This document shows, piece after piece, positions 9,129 through 17,653 of a DNA stretch of 64,000 nucleotides; the stretch's first letter is position 1; the number at the start of each line of letters is the position of its first letter. The position numbers and the translations under genes were made by a program. The notes beneath the pieces are model-generated. The model was not told the origin of the DNA. It saw only the letters and a program-made list of their open reading frames with translations, and made no database searches. This DNA comes from Devosia indica (GTDB taxonomy: Bacteria > Pseudomonadota > Alphaproteobacteria > Rhizobiales > Devosiaceae), in NCBI RefSeq assembly GCF_003056405.1, contig NZ_PYVZ01000007.1, positions 62,001 to 126,000 of the forward strand. Direction: 5' to 3'.

Positions 9129-9521
9129 TCAGGCGTCTTCGGGAGCCGGGGCGTAGGAGCCGTCCTCGCGGTGCACTTCATTGCCGGTCACCGGCGGATT
9201 GAAGCAGCACGCCATCACCATCTCGCTCTTGGCGGTCAGGCGATGCTTGTCGTTTAGGTTGAGCGCATACATCACGCCCGGGCGGATCTGGTGCACCACG
9301 CCGGTATCGAGTTCCTCGATCGAGCCTTCACCCGAGATGCAATAGACACTCTCGAAGTGATGCTTGTAGTGAAACACGTGGCTGGTGCCCTCGTGAATGC
9401 GGGTGATGTGGAACGAAAAGCCCATCTCGTCGCCGGCCAGCAGCAGGCGCGTGCTGTCCCAGCCATTGGAGTTGACGAGGCGGTCGCCCAGGCGGGCGGA
9501 TTCGAGATCGCGTACAATCAT
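9129..9521 (-). CDS. ectC: L-ectoine synthase
   Basis: A 130-residue cupin that cyclises N-gamma-acetyl-2,4-diaminobutyrate to ectoine. It starts MIVRDLES. Expected conserved parts are present: the substrate/iron-site glutamate in [21 protein letters not shown], the tyrosine in RPGVMYALN, the histidine in DKHRL, and the C-terminal [22 protein letters not shown] at 9521 follows an AAGGA site. The ectB stop is only 13 nt upstream. Cytoplasmic. Confidence 0.96.
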   Translation of the reverse strand: MIVRDLESARLGDRLVNSNGWDSTRLLLAGDEMGFSFHITRIHEGTSHVFHYKHHFESVYCISGEGSIEELDTGVVHQIRPGVMYALNLNDKHRLTAKSEMVMACCFNPPVTGNEVHREDGSYAPAPEDA

Positions 9522-9534
9522 TGCTGGCTTGTCC

Positions 9535-10824
9535 TTATTCGGCCGCCGCGCGGTGAGACCCCAGGACCGCGTCAAAGGCAGTCTCCATGATGTCGATGCC
9601 GGCGGTGAGCTGGTCGAGGGAAATGGTGAGCGGGCAGAGCACCTTGACCACTTCGTCAAAGCTGCCCGAGGTTTCGATGATCAGGCCCTTGGCAAAGCAC
9701 GCCTTGCAGATTGCAGCAGCAGCTTCGCCCGAACCGGCATCGATACCGACCATCATGCCGCGACCCTTGGTGACGAGGCCATGCTCGTCGGCGATGGCGG
9801 CCAGGCGCTCACCGAGATAACGGGCCTTCTCGTTCACATCCGAGATGAACCGGTCGTCGGCCCAGAACTTCTCCAGTGCCGCGGCGGCAGTCACGAAGGC
9901 ATGGTTGTTGCCCCGGAACGTGCCGTTGTGCTCAGCCGGCTTCCAGATGTCGTGCTCCGGCTTGATCAGCGTCATGGCCAGCGGCAGGCCCATGCCCGAA
10001 AGCGACTTGGCCATGGTGATGATGTCGGGCGACAGGCCCATGCCGTCAAACGAGAAGAACCCGCCCGTGCGGCCGCAGCCGGCCTGGATATCGTCAATAA
10101 TGAACAGCGCGCCGTGCTTGCGGGCAATCGCCTGGATCTGGCGCAGCCATTCGGGGGACGCGGCATTGAGCCCGCCTTCACCCTGCACCGTTTCGACGAT
10201 GATCGCCGCCGGCGCGTCGATACCGCTGGACGGATCGCTCAATTCGCGCTCGAGCAGGTCGGCCGTGTTGATGTCTGGACCATGATAGCCGTCATAGGCG
10301 GCGCGGGTGACACCGGAGAGCGGCGTCGAAGCACCACCGCGATGCTTGCCATTGCCCGTGGCGGCTAGGGCACCCAGGGTCACGCCATGGAAGCCATTGG
10401 TAAAGGCGATGATATTGGTGCGGCCGGTGACCTTGCGGGCCAGCTTCATCGCCGCTTCCACCGCATTGGCGCCGGTCGGACCGGTGAACTGGAGCTGATG
10501 GGTCATGCCGCGCGGACGCAGGACCAGCCGCTCGAAGGTCGACAGGAAGTGCTCCTTGGCATCGGTGAACATGTCCAGGCCATGCGCGATGCCGTCATTG
10601 GAGATGTATTCGATCAGCGCCGATTTCAGGTCCGGGTCGTTGTGCCCGTAATTGAGCGTCGAGCAACCGGCGAGAAAGTCGGTATAGGCCTTGCCATTGG
10701 TGTCGTAGATGGTCGAGCCAAGCGCCCGGTCGAACACCTTGGGAAAGCTGCGCGAATAGGACCGCACGCGGCTTTCGACCCGCTCAAAGGTATTGATCGG
10801 CGTGATGGTTGCTGTGGTGGCCAT
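9535..10824 (-). CDS. ectB: L-2,4-diaminobutyrate:2-oxoglutarate aminotransferase
   Basis: A 429-residue class III PLP aminotransferase that makes 2,4-diaminobutyrate from aspartate semialdehyde. It opens with the EctB-type [19 protein letters not shown]. The PLP fold motifs include [19 protein letters not shown], the aspartate in [14 protein letters not shown], and the Schiff-base lysine in [13 protein letters not shown]. Start ATG at 10824 has AGGAGA upstream; an ATG at 10854 would skip that site. It is the second gene of the ect unit, 55 nt after ectA. Confidence 0.96.
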   Translation of the reverse strand: MATTATITPINTFERVESRVRSYSRSFPKVFDRALGSTIYDTNGKAYTDFLAGCSTLNYGHNDPDLKSALIEYISNDGIAHGLDMFTDAKEHFLSTFERLVLRPRGMTHQLQFTGPTGANAVEAAMKLARKVTGRTNIIAFTNGFHGVTLGALAATGNGKHRGGASTPLSGVTRAAYDGYHGPDINTADLLERELSDPSSGIDAPAAIIVETVQGEGGLNAASPEWLRQIQAIARKHGALFIIDDIQAGCGRTGGFFSFDGMGLSPDIITMAKSLSGMGLPLAMTLIKPEHDIWKPAEHNGTFRGNNHAFVTAAAALEKFWADDRFISDVNEKARYLGERLAAIADEHGLVTKGRGMMVGIDAGSGEAAAAICKACFAKGLIIETSGSFDEVVKVLCPLTISLDQLTAGIDIMETAFDAVLGSHRAAAE

Positions 10825-10879
10825 GGGGAACGTCTCCTGGACGTGGATAGTCAAAGGGCTAGGTCTGAACGTCGTGCGA

Positions 10880-11455
10880 TCAGGCGCTCGTAAGCGCCGT
10901 CACCTTCTCGGGGCTGAACGGACCGATGTTGACGGCGTATTCGCTGTCATGCAGTCCGTCGAAATGGGCGTCTTTCTCGAACAGTTCGACTTGCTGCATC
11001 TGCGCGTCGAGCCTGCGGGCGATCGCTGTGAACAGGCCCCAGCTCGCCTCATTGTCATGCGTGATGGTGCATTGCAGCGTCGTCACCGCGCGGCAGGCGG
11101 GGCGGGCCAGCACATCGCCGATCAGGCGACGGCCGAGACTCTGGCCGCGGGCGGCGTCACTGACGCAGACCTGCCAGACGAAATAGGTGTCGGGCTGCTC
11201 CGGCGGGACATAGCCCGAGAGCCAGCCCACGACCTTGCCATCCTGCTCCGCAATGGCGCAGGTCGCGGCAAAATGGGTGGTCTGCAACAGGTTGCAGTAA
11301 AGCGAATTATCATCGAGCGCGCTGGTGGCACCGATGAGCTTCCACACCTTCGAACCATCGGTACTGATGGGGGTGCGAATGCTCGCTTGCGGGGCACCTG
11401 CGGTTTGCCGGTGCAGGGCACTGGCATCGAACAGCGCTGAGTTGCCGTAAATCAT
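10880..11455 (-). CDS. ectA: L-2,4-diaminobutyrate acetyltransferase
   Basis: A GNAT-fold enzyme, about 191 residues from the chosen start, that acetylates 2,4-diaminobutyrate. EctA-type motifs are DGSKVWKLIGA, LDDNSLYCNLLQTTHFA, the acetyl-CoA-binding region VCVSDAARGQSLGRRLI, and TLQCTITHDNEASWGLF. The start is uncertain. ATG at 11455 gives the usual family length but has no Shine-Dalgarno sequence. ATG at 11527 and 11593 would add 24 and 46 residues of low-conservation sequence. A promoter-like sequence just upstream would make the 11455 start leaderless. Confidence 0.93.
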   Translation of the reverse strand: MIYGNSALFDASALHRQTAGAPQASIRTPISTDGSKVWKLIGATSALDDNSLYCNLLQTTHFAATCAIAEQDGKVVGWLSGYVPPEQPDTYFVWQVCVSDAARGQSLGRRLIGDVLARPACRAVTTLQCTITHDNEASWGLFTAIARRLDAQMQQVELFEKDAHFDGLHDSEYAVNIGPFSPEKVTALTSA

Positions 11456-11463
11456 GGTCGGGA

Positions 11464-11491
11464 AAGTTAGCTTGTTAAAACTACATTTCAA
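11464..11491 (-). promoter_or_regulatory. Candidate ectA promoter
   Basis: On the minus strand TTGAAA (11491-11486) and TAACTT (11469-11464) are separated by 16 nt. A transcript from here would start about 7 nt later, at or beside the ATG at 11455. This rests on a sequence match only; the -10 hexamer is weak. Confidence 0.35.
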
Positions 11492-11639
11492 CCCAGATGG
11501 TGCGACAAAATCTGCCTTCCGCGTCATGCTGGTGACAGAAATCCGTGATCTACCATGCAAAATCAATGGGTTGCGTGGAGTGTGGTGTGCCAAATTATTT
11601 TCTGTATGCGCCGTTTTTGCTTAGTCACATAAAAACAGG

Positions 11640-11653
11640 TTAGATATAGCTAA
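11640..11653. promoter_or_regulatory. Candidate EctR operator in the ectA-ectR divergent gap
   Basis: TTAGATATAGCTAA is a 14-bp palindrome with one mismatch, in the 279-nt AT-richer stretch between divergent ectA and ectR. MarR proteins bind palindromes of this size. It is about 80 nt before the ectR start, so it could serve ectR autoregulation. A link to ectA is inferred only. Confidence 0.35.
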
Positions 11654-11734
11654 GGAATGCTGAACCCCTGTGAAGGCGCTTGGGTTCCCTGGATTCTGAC
11701 GATAATATGGTGGGGAAGACTCTGGAGTAGGCTA

Positions 11735-12238
11735 TTGGAAGATCGGACCAAATTGGCCCTGACCGCGATGCGCAAAATCCTGCGCGCGACCGAGTCGAAC
11801 TCCAAACAGTTGATGCGCGAAACCGGTCTGACACCGTCCCAGCTTATCTTCATGCAGATATTGGATGGTGAGCAGGAAAAGACCGCCGGGCATGTGGCGA
11901 GCCGCATGGGCATCACCCAGGCCACCACCACGGCGCTGCTGCAAAAGCTCGAGACATCCGGCATGATCCAGCGCCGGCGCGGTGAGAAGGATCGCCGCCA
12001 GGTGCTGCTGTCACTGACCGACAAGGGCCAGAAAGTGCTGGCCATCGCGCCTGACGGCGTGCACGCCCAGTTTCACCAGCAGTTTTCCGACCTCAAGGAG
12101 TGGGAGCAGATCATGCTGATCGCGGCCCTTGAGCGGGTGGCGGATATGCTTGACGGCGACCACCCCGATGCGGCGGCAGTGATCGACCATGTCGCCGAAC
12201 TGGCCGGCGAAGTGCCACTCGAGCCAGAACAGCCCTGA
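11735..12238 (+). CDS. ectR: MarR-family regulator of the ectoine cluster
   Basis: A 167-residue winged-helix regulator. The N-terminal EDRTKLALTAMRKILRATE and ETGLTPSQLIFMQIL are typical of EctR proteins. The recognition region is ASRMGITQATTTALLQKLE and the wing is RRGEKDRRQVLLSLTDKG. EctR proteins repress ectABC and relieve repression at high osmolarity (family knowledge). TTG at 11735 is chosen because GGAG sits 7 nt upstream and because it begins at the conserved EDR. A longer frame back to 11657 adds unrelated tryptophan-rich residues. It is divergent from ectA. Confidence 0.87.
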   Translation: MEDRTKLALTAMRKILRATESNSKQLMRETGLTPSQLIFMQILDGEQEKTAGHVASRMGITQATTTALLQKLETSGMIQRRRGEKDRRQVLLSLTDKGQKVLAIAPDGVHAQFHQQFSDLKEWEQIMLIAALERVADMLDGDHPDAAAVIDHVAELAGEVPLEPEQP

Positions 12239-12240
12239 CC

Positions 12241-12633
12241 TCAGGCTTCACTTCGTCCTGAGCCTTCGCGGTCTCTCGAATAAGCTCGCATGCCCGTAAA
12301 GGGTGGAAGCCAGGCTTCCCTGCGGATCGTCCACAGCTCGTAGGTTGGGCGGAACTGATCGATGGCGTCCAGGGCGCCCAGATGGATCTCGACTTCATCG
12401 CCGCTACGGGAAAATATCGAAGAGCCGCAGCGCGGGCAGAAGTGTCGGCCCTGATATGAGCTCGTCGCGCCGGTGGTAGACACCGCGGCCTCGGCAAAGA
12501 TGGCCGAGGCATGAAACAGCGCCCCGTGGTGCTTCCGGCAGTCGAGGCAATGGCAGAGCCCCACACGATAAGGTGCCCCGCTTGCCTCGAACCGCACTGC
12601 GCCGCAGAGACATCCTCCAGTCGTCTGGTCCAT
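12241..12633 (-). CDS. GFA / CENP-V domain zinc protein
   Basis: A 130-residue protein of the glutathione-dependent formaldehyde-activating family. Zinc ligands are visible as C8 and C10 (GGCLCGAVRF), C27/C29/C32 (LCHCLDCRKHHG) and a later CPRCG. The family binds small thiol adducts or has no known substrate. The stop codon is 2 nt from that of ectR, so the genes are tightly convergent. No functional link to ectoine is evident. Confidence 0.85.
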   Translation of the reverse strand: MDQTTGGCLCGAVRFEASGAPYRVGLCHCLDCRKHHGALFHASAIFAEAAVSTTGATSSYQGRHFCPRCGSSIFSRSGDEVEIHLGALDAIDQFRPTYELWTIRREAWLPPFTGMRAYSRDREGSGRSEA

Positions 12634-12807
12634 GATTGGTTACCTTTCATGCGCGGGTTGAACTGGTCGCCTGGGATGCACACTGTCGTGGGAGCCAGAT
12701 CGTACCAGGCTCGCCTGACCAATGCTGGAACGCGATGGAAACATACCCAGGACCGGCAAGGGACCCCGAAGGTGCCGCCACCTCCGGGGGCTTTTGTTGC
12801 GCGGCGC

Positions 12808-13293
12808 TCAGAGGGACTTGGCTACCTCTTCCAGTTGGGCAGCACACAGGCCCCAGCCCTCATGGAACCCCATTTTCTCATGCGCTTCGCGGTCCTCGAC
12901 GGTCCAATGGCGCGCGGTCGCCGTGTAGCGCGTCTTGCCGCCTTCGGCTTCGAAGGTCAGCACGCAGGTAAAAAAGGGCTTCTCCGAAGGTTGCCAGTCG
13001 CCGATAAAGGCATCGGTAAACACCAGCTTACGGTTTGGAACGATTTCGAGATACTGACCCGGGCTGGGATATTCGGTGCCGTTCTCGTCAGCCATGACCA
13101 CCAGGTTGGCGCCGCCTGGGCGCAGATCGACGCTTGCGCGCGGTGTTGACCAGGGCTTGGGGGCAAACCATCTGGTCATCAGGTCCGGTTCGGTCCAGCA
13201 GCGATAAACCGCCTCTGGGGAGGCATCGATCAGGCGCGTCAGCACCAGGTCGCGATTGTTGTCCGGGCCGGGATCATTGGCTGAGGTGGTCAT
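12808..13293 (-). CDS. SRPBCC (AHSA1-type) domain protein
   Basis: A 161-residue single-domain protein. The AHSA1/START-like signature runs from DLVLTRLIDASPEAVYRCWTEPDLMTRWFAP through PGGANLVVMADENGTEYP to the C-terminal HWTVEDREAHEKMGFHEGWG. The fold has a deep hydrophobic ligand cavity; ligand and role are unknown. It follows the GFA gene's direction but is separated from it by 174 nt, which contain an imperfect inverted repeat at 12764-12790 followed on the plus strand by TTTT. Confidence 0.83.
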   Translation of the reverse strand: MTTSANDPGPDNNRDLVLTRLIDASPEAVYRCWTEPDLMTRWFAPKPWSTPRASVDLRPGGANLVVMADENGTEYPSPGQYLEIVPNRKLVFTDAFIGDWQPSEKPFFTCVLTFEAEGGKTRYTATARHWTVEDREAHEKMGFHEGWGLCAAQLEEVAKSL

Positions 13294-13415
13294 TGCATGT
13301 CTCCTTGCGATGATGTTTCACAAAGGCGACGAGAGGGCCAACGGCACATCGACACTTGCTGCGACTTTTTTGGCGCGGCAGGTCAATATTTGCAGCCCAC
13401 CGGCAGCCCGCCATC

Positions 13416-14315
13416 CTAATGGCCACTTATCTCCGCCAGAATAGGCCGCAACAGACCCTGATGCCGGGTCAGCAGGGCCTCTGCTTCGGCAAGGCCACTG
13501 GCGCCGCTGGCAATAAGAATGGCTGGCTTGACCGCGCCGGCACTGGCCACGAGCGCTGATTGGGCTGTGGCCTCGTCCACTCCGGCAATCGCCGCGACGA
13601 TACCGCATGCGCGCATACGTAGCTTCTCGTTGTCCGCAATCACATTGACCATATAGCCGTCATGCACATGCCCGAGGCGAATGGCCATCAAGGTCGAGAG
13701 CATGTTGAGAGCAATTTTCTGGGCGGTGCCCGCGCCCATGCGCGTCGAGCCGGCGATGACTTCGGCCGGCGTGGGTAGGCAGATCGCCGCGTCGACCAGT
13801 TCGAACAGGGGCGCACCGGCATTGTTGGCAATGCCGATCGTACTGGCGCCGGCCGCGCGGGCGACTTCAATCGCGGCAAGCGGGTAGGGGGTCTGCCCGC
13901 TTGCCGTCACGGCAATCAGGCAATCATTTTCAGTCAGCGCCAGGGCTTCGGCTGCCTCTCTGGCGGCGGTAGCGTCATCCTCGGGGCCGCCGCGCATGTC
14001 GCGCAAGGCGTCCATTCCGCCGGCCAGCAAGACCACGATCCGATCAAGCGCGATACCATAGGTGCCGGGCAATTCCAGCGCATCGGCGAGGGCCATCAGG
14101 CCCGAACTGCCGGCGGCGGCATAAACCAGTCGTCCGCCATTGCGCAGGGCACTAGCCGCCAGACTGGCGCCGCGCGCAATCTCGGGAACAGCCGCTTCGA
14201 CGCATTGGGCCGCTTCCGCCTGGCCCTTCGCCAGCAAGGACAGGATTTCCGCGTCACTCTGCAGCTCCAGGCCAATGGCCTTTGCGTGCCGGGCTTCGGT
14301 TCGCCTGTCTGTCAT
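13416..14315 (-). CDS. murQ: N-acetylmuramic acid 6-phosphate etherase
   Basis: A 299-residue SIS-domain enzyme that removes the lactyl ether from MurNAc-6-phosphate to give GlcNAc-6-phosphate in cell-wall recycling. The MurQ signature is STRMGAGTAQKIALNMLSTL, followed by GHVHDGYMVNV. The phosphosugar-binding SIS motif is YAAAGSSGLMALADALE and the second is TASGQTPYPLAAIEVAR. Length fits the family. It is divergent from the gntR-deaminase-nagA operon, whose enzymes act on its product. Confidence 0.93.
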   Translation of the reverse strand: MTDRRTEARHAKAIGLELQSDAEILSLLAKGQAEAAQCVEAAVPEIARGASLAASALRNGGRLVYAAAGSSGLMALADALELPGTYGIALDRIVVLLAGGMDALRDMRGGPEDDATAAREAAEALALTENDCLIAVTASGQTPYPLAAIEVARAAGASTIGIANNAGAPLFELVDAAICLPTPAEVIAGSTRMGAGTAQKIALNMLSTLMAIRLGHVHDGYMVNVIADNEKLRMRACGIVAAIAGVDEATAQSALVASAGAVKPAILIASGASGLAEAEALLTRHQGLLRPILAEISGH

Positions 14316-14452
14316 CCGCTGCTCCTGTCTGGCTCTAATGCCAAAAAAATACCACTTATCACGATCACTACGCCAAGGGATAAAGCGCCGGTCTCAAAAG
14401 CACAATATCCACAGCGGGATGGGCATGTTGGCGTGAGTTTGCCAAAATGGGC

Positions 14453-14480
14453 TTGGTGAATGGTATTTTATTGGTATTAT
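14453..14480 (+). promoter_or_regulatory. Candidate gntR promoter with overlapping operator repeats
   Basis: TTGGTG (14453-14458) and TATTAT (14475-14480) are spaced 16 nt apart. Two copies of TGGTATT (14461-14467, 14472-14478) start 11 nt apart, one helical turn, inside this promoter. The complementary AATACCA occurs at 14348-14354 near the murQ start. A GntR-type repressor binding here could control both directions. Confidence 0.5.
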
Positions 14481-14546
14481 ATGTGCAGCGCCATTCTGGT
14501 GCATCACGCTTGCCGGTCCGTCTGAAGGGCCGGCCAAGGAGGTCGC

Positions 14547-15332
14547 TTGACTGAACAGTCCGGCACTATGTTTGGCGAGGGGCCGGTGGTTCTGCCGATT
14601 GGCGGGCCGCTTTATCTGCAGCTCAAGCGCTGGATAGAAGATGCCATAAAGCGCGGACTTATCAACCCCGGCGATGCCTTGCCTTCTGAACGGGACCTGG
14701 CGCATCGCGCCGACGTGTCCCGGGTCACCGTGCGCAAGGCGGTGCAGCAACTGGTGCATGAAGGGGTTCTGGTGCAGCGTCACGGCTCGGGCACCTTCGT
14801 TGCCCCCGAAACCCAGCGCGTCGAGCAGTCCCTGTCCCAGCTCACGTCATTCACCGAGGATATGGCGCGGCGCGGCATGGCGGTGCGGGCCGAATGGCTC
14901 GAGCGCGGCCTTTACGTACCCTCGCCGGAGGAAACCATCATTCTGGGCCTCAGTGCGGGCGATCGCGTGGCGCGCATTGCGCGTTTGCGCCTGACCGGCG
15001 AGACCCCCTTGGCCATCGAGCGCGCCAGCCTCTCCATGGCCGTGTTGCCCGATCCGATGAGCATTGCCGATTCGCTCTACAAGCATCTTGAAAAGACCAA
15101 TATGCGGCCGGTTCGCGCCATTCAGCGCATTCGCGCTTCCAATATCGCGGAAGAGGATGCGCATCTGCTGCAGGTGCCGGTCGGCTCGGCCGGCCTGCAT
15201 ATCGAGCGCATTTCCTACCTCGGCACTGGCCGCGTCGTCGAATTCACCCGCTCCATATACCGGGGCGACACTTATGACTTCGTCGCCGAGCTCCGGCTTG
15301 GCGACACCAGCAATGGAGCACTCAGATCGTGA
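14547..15332 (+). CDS. GntR/HutC-family regulator of amino-sugar genes
   Basis: A 261-residue regulator. The N-terminal winged helix (PLYLQLKRWIEDAIKRG, LPSERDLAHRADVSRVTVRKAVQQLV, GSGTFV) is of the GntR type. The C-terminal UTRA ligand domain includes ERGLYVPSPEETIILGL, PLAIERASLSM and VVEFTRSIYRGDTYDFVAEL. HutC members beside nagA usually sense GlcN-6-P or GlcNAc-6-P. Start is TTG at 14547 because AAGGAGG lies 4 nt before it; the next ATG (14568) has no such site. Overlaps the next gene by 4 nt. Confidence 0.88.
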   Translation: MTEQSGTMFGEGPVVLPIGGPLYLQLKRWIEDAIKRGLINPGDALPSERDLAHRADVSRVTVRKAVQQLVHEGVLVQRHGSGTFVAPETQRVEQSLSQLTSFTEDMARRGMAVRAEWLERGLYVPSPEETIILGLSAGDRVARIARLRLTGETPLAIERASLSMAVLPDPMSIADSLYKHLEKTNMRPVRAIQRIRASNIAEEDAHLLQVPVGSAGLHIERISYLGTGRVVEFTRSIYRGDTYDFVAELRLGDTSNGALRS

Positions 15333-16357
15333 CCACCCAGACCTTTATGCGACAGGAAATCGATCAGATCCCGCAGGTGGTGGCCGGTTTCCTCGATGCC
15401 TCCACCGATACCCTGGACGCCGCCGCGGCGCGCCTGCGTGAGCTCGATCCGGCCCTGCTTGTGACAGTGGCCCGCGGCTCCTCGGACCATGCGGCCACCT
15501 ATCTCAAATATGCCTTCGAGTTGACGCTTGGCCTGCCGGTCGCTTCGGTTGGCCCCTCGGTTGCCTCGATCTATGGCAAGGATTTGCGCCTCGAACGGGC
15601 CGCCGCCATCGCCATTTCCCAGTCGGGCAAGAGCCCGGACATTGTCGGCATGGCCCAGTCGGCCAGACGCAATGGCGCCATCACGATCGCCATCACCAAT
15701 ACGGCCGGTTCACCCCTGGCCGACGCCAGCGACTTCACCATCGACCTGCATGCGGGCCTCGAAAAAAGCGTTGCGGCAACCAAGACCTTCGTGACCTCGG
15801 TAGTGGCCGGCCTGGCCCTGTTGGCGCGCTGGAGCGGCGATGCCGATCTCGCCCGAGCCGTCGCGGCCTTGCCTGAAAGCCTGTCGCGCGCCGTCGCCTG
15901 CGACTGGTCGGAAATGGTGGGTGCGCTGGATGGCCATAGCGCCCTCTATGTTCTTGGACGCGGCCCCGGCTTCGCCATCGCCAATGAGGCGGCCCTCAAA
16001 TTCAAGGAAACCTGCAACATCCAGGCCGAGTCCTACAGCGCCGCCGAAGTCATGCATGGCCCCGTGGCGATTGTGACGCCGGGCTATCCGGTGCTCGGTC
16101 TGGCCGCGCGCGATGCGGCCGAAAGCTCGGTTGCCGAAATGGCGCACAAGCTGGCCGGGCAGGGCGCCAAGGCTTTCCTGACCAGCGATCTGCCGGGGGC
16201 CGCCAAGCCGCTGCCCTTTGCCGCCACCGGCCATCCGATCACCGACCCGCTGGCGCTGATTGTCTCTTTCTATGGTTTCGTCGAGGCCCTGTCGCGCCAT
16301 CGCGGCCTCAACCCGGATGTGCCGCCGGCTCTCAAAAAGGTCACTGAAACCGTATGA
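15329..16357 (+). CDS. Double-SIS glucosamine-6-phosphate deaminase/isomerase (NagB-II type)
   Basis: A 342-residue protein with two SIS domains, equivalent to the isomerase half of GlmS but with no glutaminase domain. Motifs are TVARGSSDHAATYLKYAFE, ISQSGKSPDIVGMAQSARR, and the GlmS-like ALKFKETCNIQAESYSAAEVMHGP. Such stand-alone proteins deaminate GlcN-6-phosphate to fructose-6-phosphate (NagB-II); an AgaS-like role is the alternative. GTG start at 15329 overlaps the gntR stop, with GGAG upstream. It ends overlapping nagA. Confidence 0.85.
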   Translation: MTTQTFMRQEIDQIPQVVAGFLDASTDTLDAAAARLRELDPALLVTVARGSSDHAATYLKYAFELTLGLPVASVGPSVASIYGKDLRLERAAAIAISQSGKSPDIVGMAQSARRNGAITIAITNTAGSPLADASDFTIDLHAGLEKSVAATKTFVTSVVAGLALLARWSGDADLARAVAALPESLSRAVACDWSEMVGALDGHSALYVLGRGPGFAIANEAALKFKETCNIQAESYSAAEVMHGPVAIVTPGYPVLGLAARDAAESSVAEMAHKLAGQGAKAFLTSDLPGAAKPLPFAATGHPITDPLALIVSFYGFVEALSRHRGLNPDVPPALKKVTETV

Positions 16358-17517
16358 GCGACCTCGCTGCAATCTCGGGCGCCCGCATTTTTGACGGCGA
16401 GAACTGGTTTGACGACGCGGCACTGCTGATCGAGTTCGGCTATGTCACTGGCATCGTCGCCCAGTCCGACATTCCAGACCAGGCCGAGCGCGTGGTGCTG
16501 AATGGTGGCATGATGGTGCCCGGCTTTGTCGACCTGCAGGTCAATGGCGGGGGCGGGGTACTGTTTAACAATGCCCCGACACTTGATTCCATCCGCACCA
16601 TCTGCAACGCCCACGCACAGTTCGGCACTACCGCCCTGCTGCCCACGCTGATTACCGATACAGCCGAGATCAACGTCCAGGCCATCGCCGCTGGTGTTGC
16701 CGCCGCGGCCGAACGCGTCCCCGGCTTCATCGGATTGCATCTGGAAGGGCCGCATCTGGCCCTGCCGCGCAAGGGAACGCATGACCCTTCTTTGATCCGG
16801 CCGATGGACGCGACAGACCTTGAGCGTCTCTGTGCGGCCGCCGAGGCCCTGCCCAACCTGCTCTGCACCGTAGCCGCCGAAACCGTGCCACCTGCACAGA
16901 TCACCCGGCTCGCGGCGTCGGGTGCCATTGTCAGCATTGGTCATTCCGACGCCAGCTACGATCAGACCATGGCCGCCTTTGCGGCCGGGGCCAGCATGGC
17001 GACCCATCTGTTCAATGCCATGAGCCAGCTCGGCAATCGCGAGCCCGGTGTCGTCGGTGCGGTGCTGGACAGCAAGACTGTGCATGCCGGCCTGATCGCC
17101 GATGGCATTCATGTGCATACCGCCTCAATAGGCGCGGCGCTCCGCGCCAAGCAGGGGCCGGGTCACATCTTCCTGGTCACCGATTCCATGTCGCAGACGG
17201 GAACCGACCTCAAGACCATCGAACTGAACGGCCGCACCATCACCCGAGCCGACGGCGCGCTGCGCCTCGCTGACGGCACGCTGGCCGGCGCCGACCTCGA
17301 CATGATCGACGCGGTCAATTTCATGATCGACCGCATCGGCCTGGAACCGGACGAAGCCTTCCGCATGGCGGCGCTTTATCCGGCCCGCGCCATTGGCGCC
17401 GACGGCCGGCTGGGCCATCTGCGCCCATCGGCCGAAGCCAGCTTCGTGCACCTTTCAGACGATCGTCAGGTCCAGTCCACCTGGATCGCCGGTGAAAAGG
17501 TCTGGAGTTTGAACTAG
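16354..17517 (+). CDS. nagA: N-acetylglucosamine-6-phosphate deacetylase
   Basis: A 387-residue amidohydrolase. Visible motifs are PGFVDLQVNGGGGVLFNN, the metal-site glutamate in GLHLEGPHL, SIGHSDASYD, THLFNAMSQLGNREPG and the catalytic aspartate in FLVTDSMSQTG. It removes acetate from GlcNAc-6-phosphate, the product of MurQ. The ATGA overlap with the upstream SIS gene shows one operon: gntR, deaminase, nagA. No transporter or GlcNAc kinase is present in the window. Confidence 0.95.
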   Translation: MSDLAAISGARIFDGENWFDDAALLIEFGYVTGIVAQSDIPDQAERVVLNGGMMVPGFVDLQVNGGGGVLFNNAPTLDSIRTICNAHAQFGTTALLPTLITDTAEINVQAIAAGVAAAAERVPGFIGLHLEGPHLALPRKGTHDPSLIRPMDATDLERLCAAAEALPNLLCTVAAETVPPAQITRLAASGAIVSIGHSDASYDQTMAAFAAGASMATHLFNAMSQLGNREPGVVGAVLDSKTVHAGLIADGIHVHTASIGAALRAKQGPGHIFLVTDSMSQTGTDLKTIELNGRTITRADGALRLADGTLAGADLDMIDAVNFMIDRIGLEPDEAFRMAALYPARAIGADGRLGHLRPSAEASFVHLSDDRQVQSTWIAGEKVWSLN

Positions 17518-17653
17518 AACCAACGCCACCCGCTCAGGCTGAGGCGAAAATGGCGATCTCCGAGACCCGGCGCGCAGTGTACTTGAGGACGTGAGCACCG
17601 GAAGCGGAGGAGATTGGCATTTGCAGACCAGCATCAGCGCGTGGCGGCAGGTC

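Noticed and set aside
11657..11734. A 26-residue N-terminal extension of EctR from ATG at 11657
   Set aside because: The extension is tryptophan-rich and unlike EctR proteins; TTG at 11735 has a good GGAG site and starts at the conserved EDR.
12764..12795. Imperfect inverted repeat followed by TTTT, like a plus-strand terminator
   Set aside because: No plus-strand gene ends nearby (ectR stops more than 500 nt earlier, with a minus-strand gene between), and the stem has a mismatch. Recorded only as a weak repeat.
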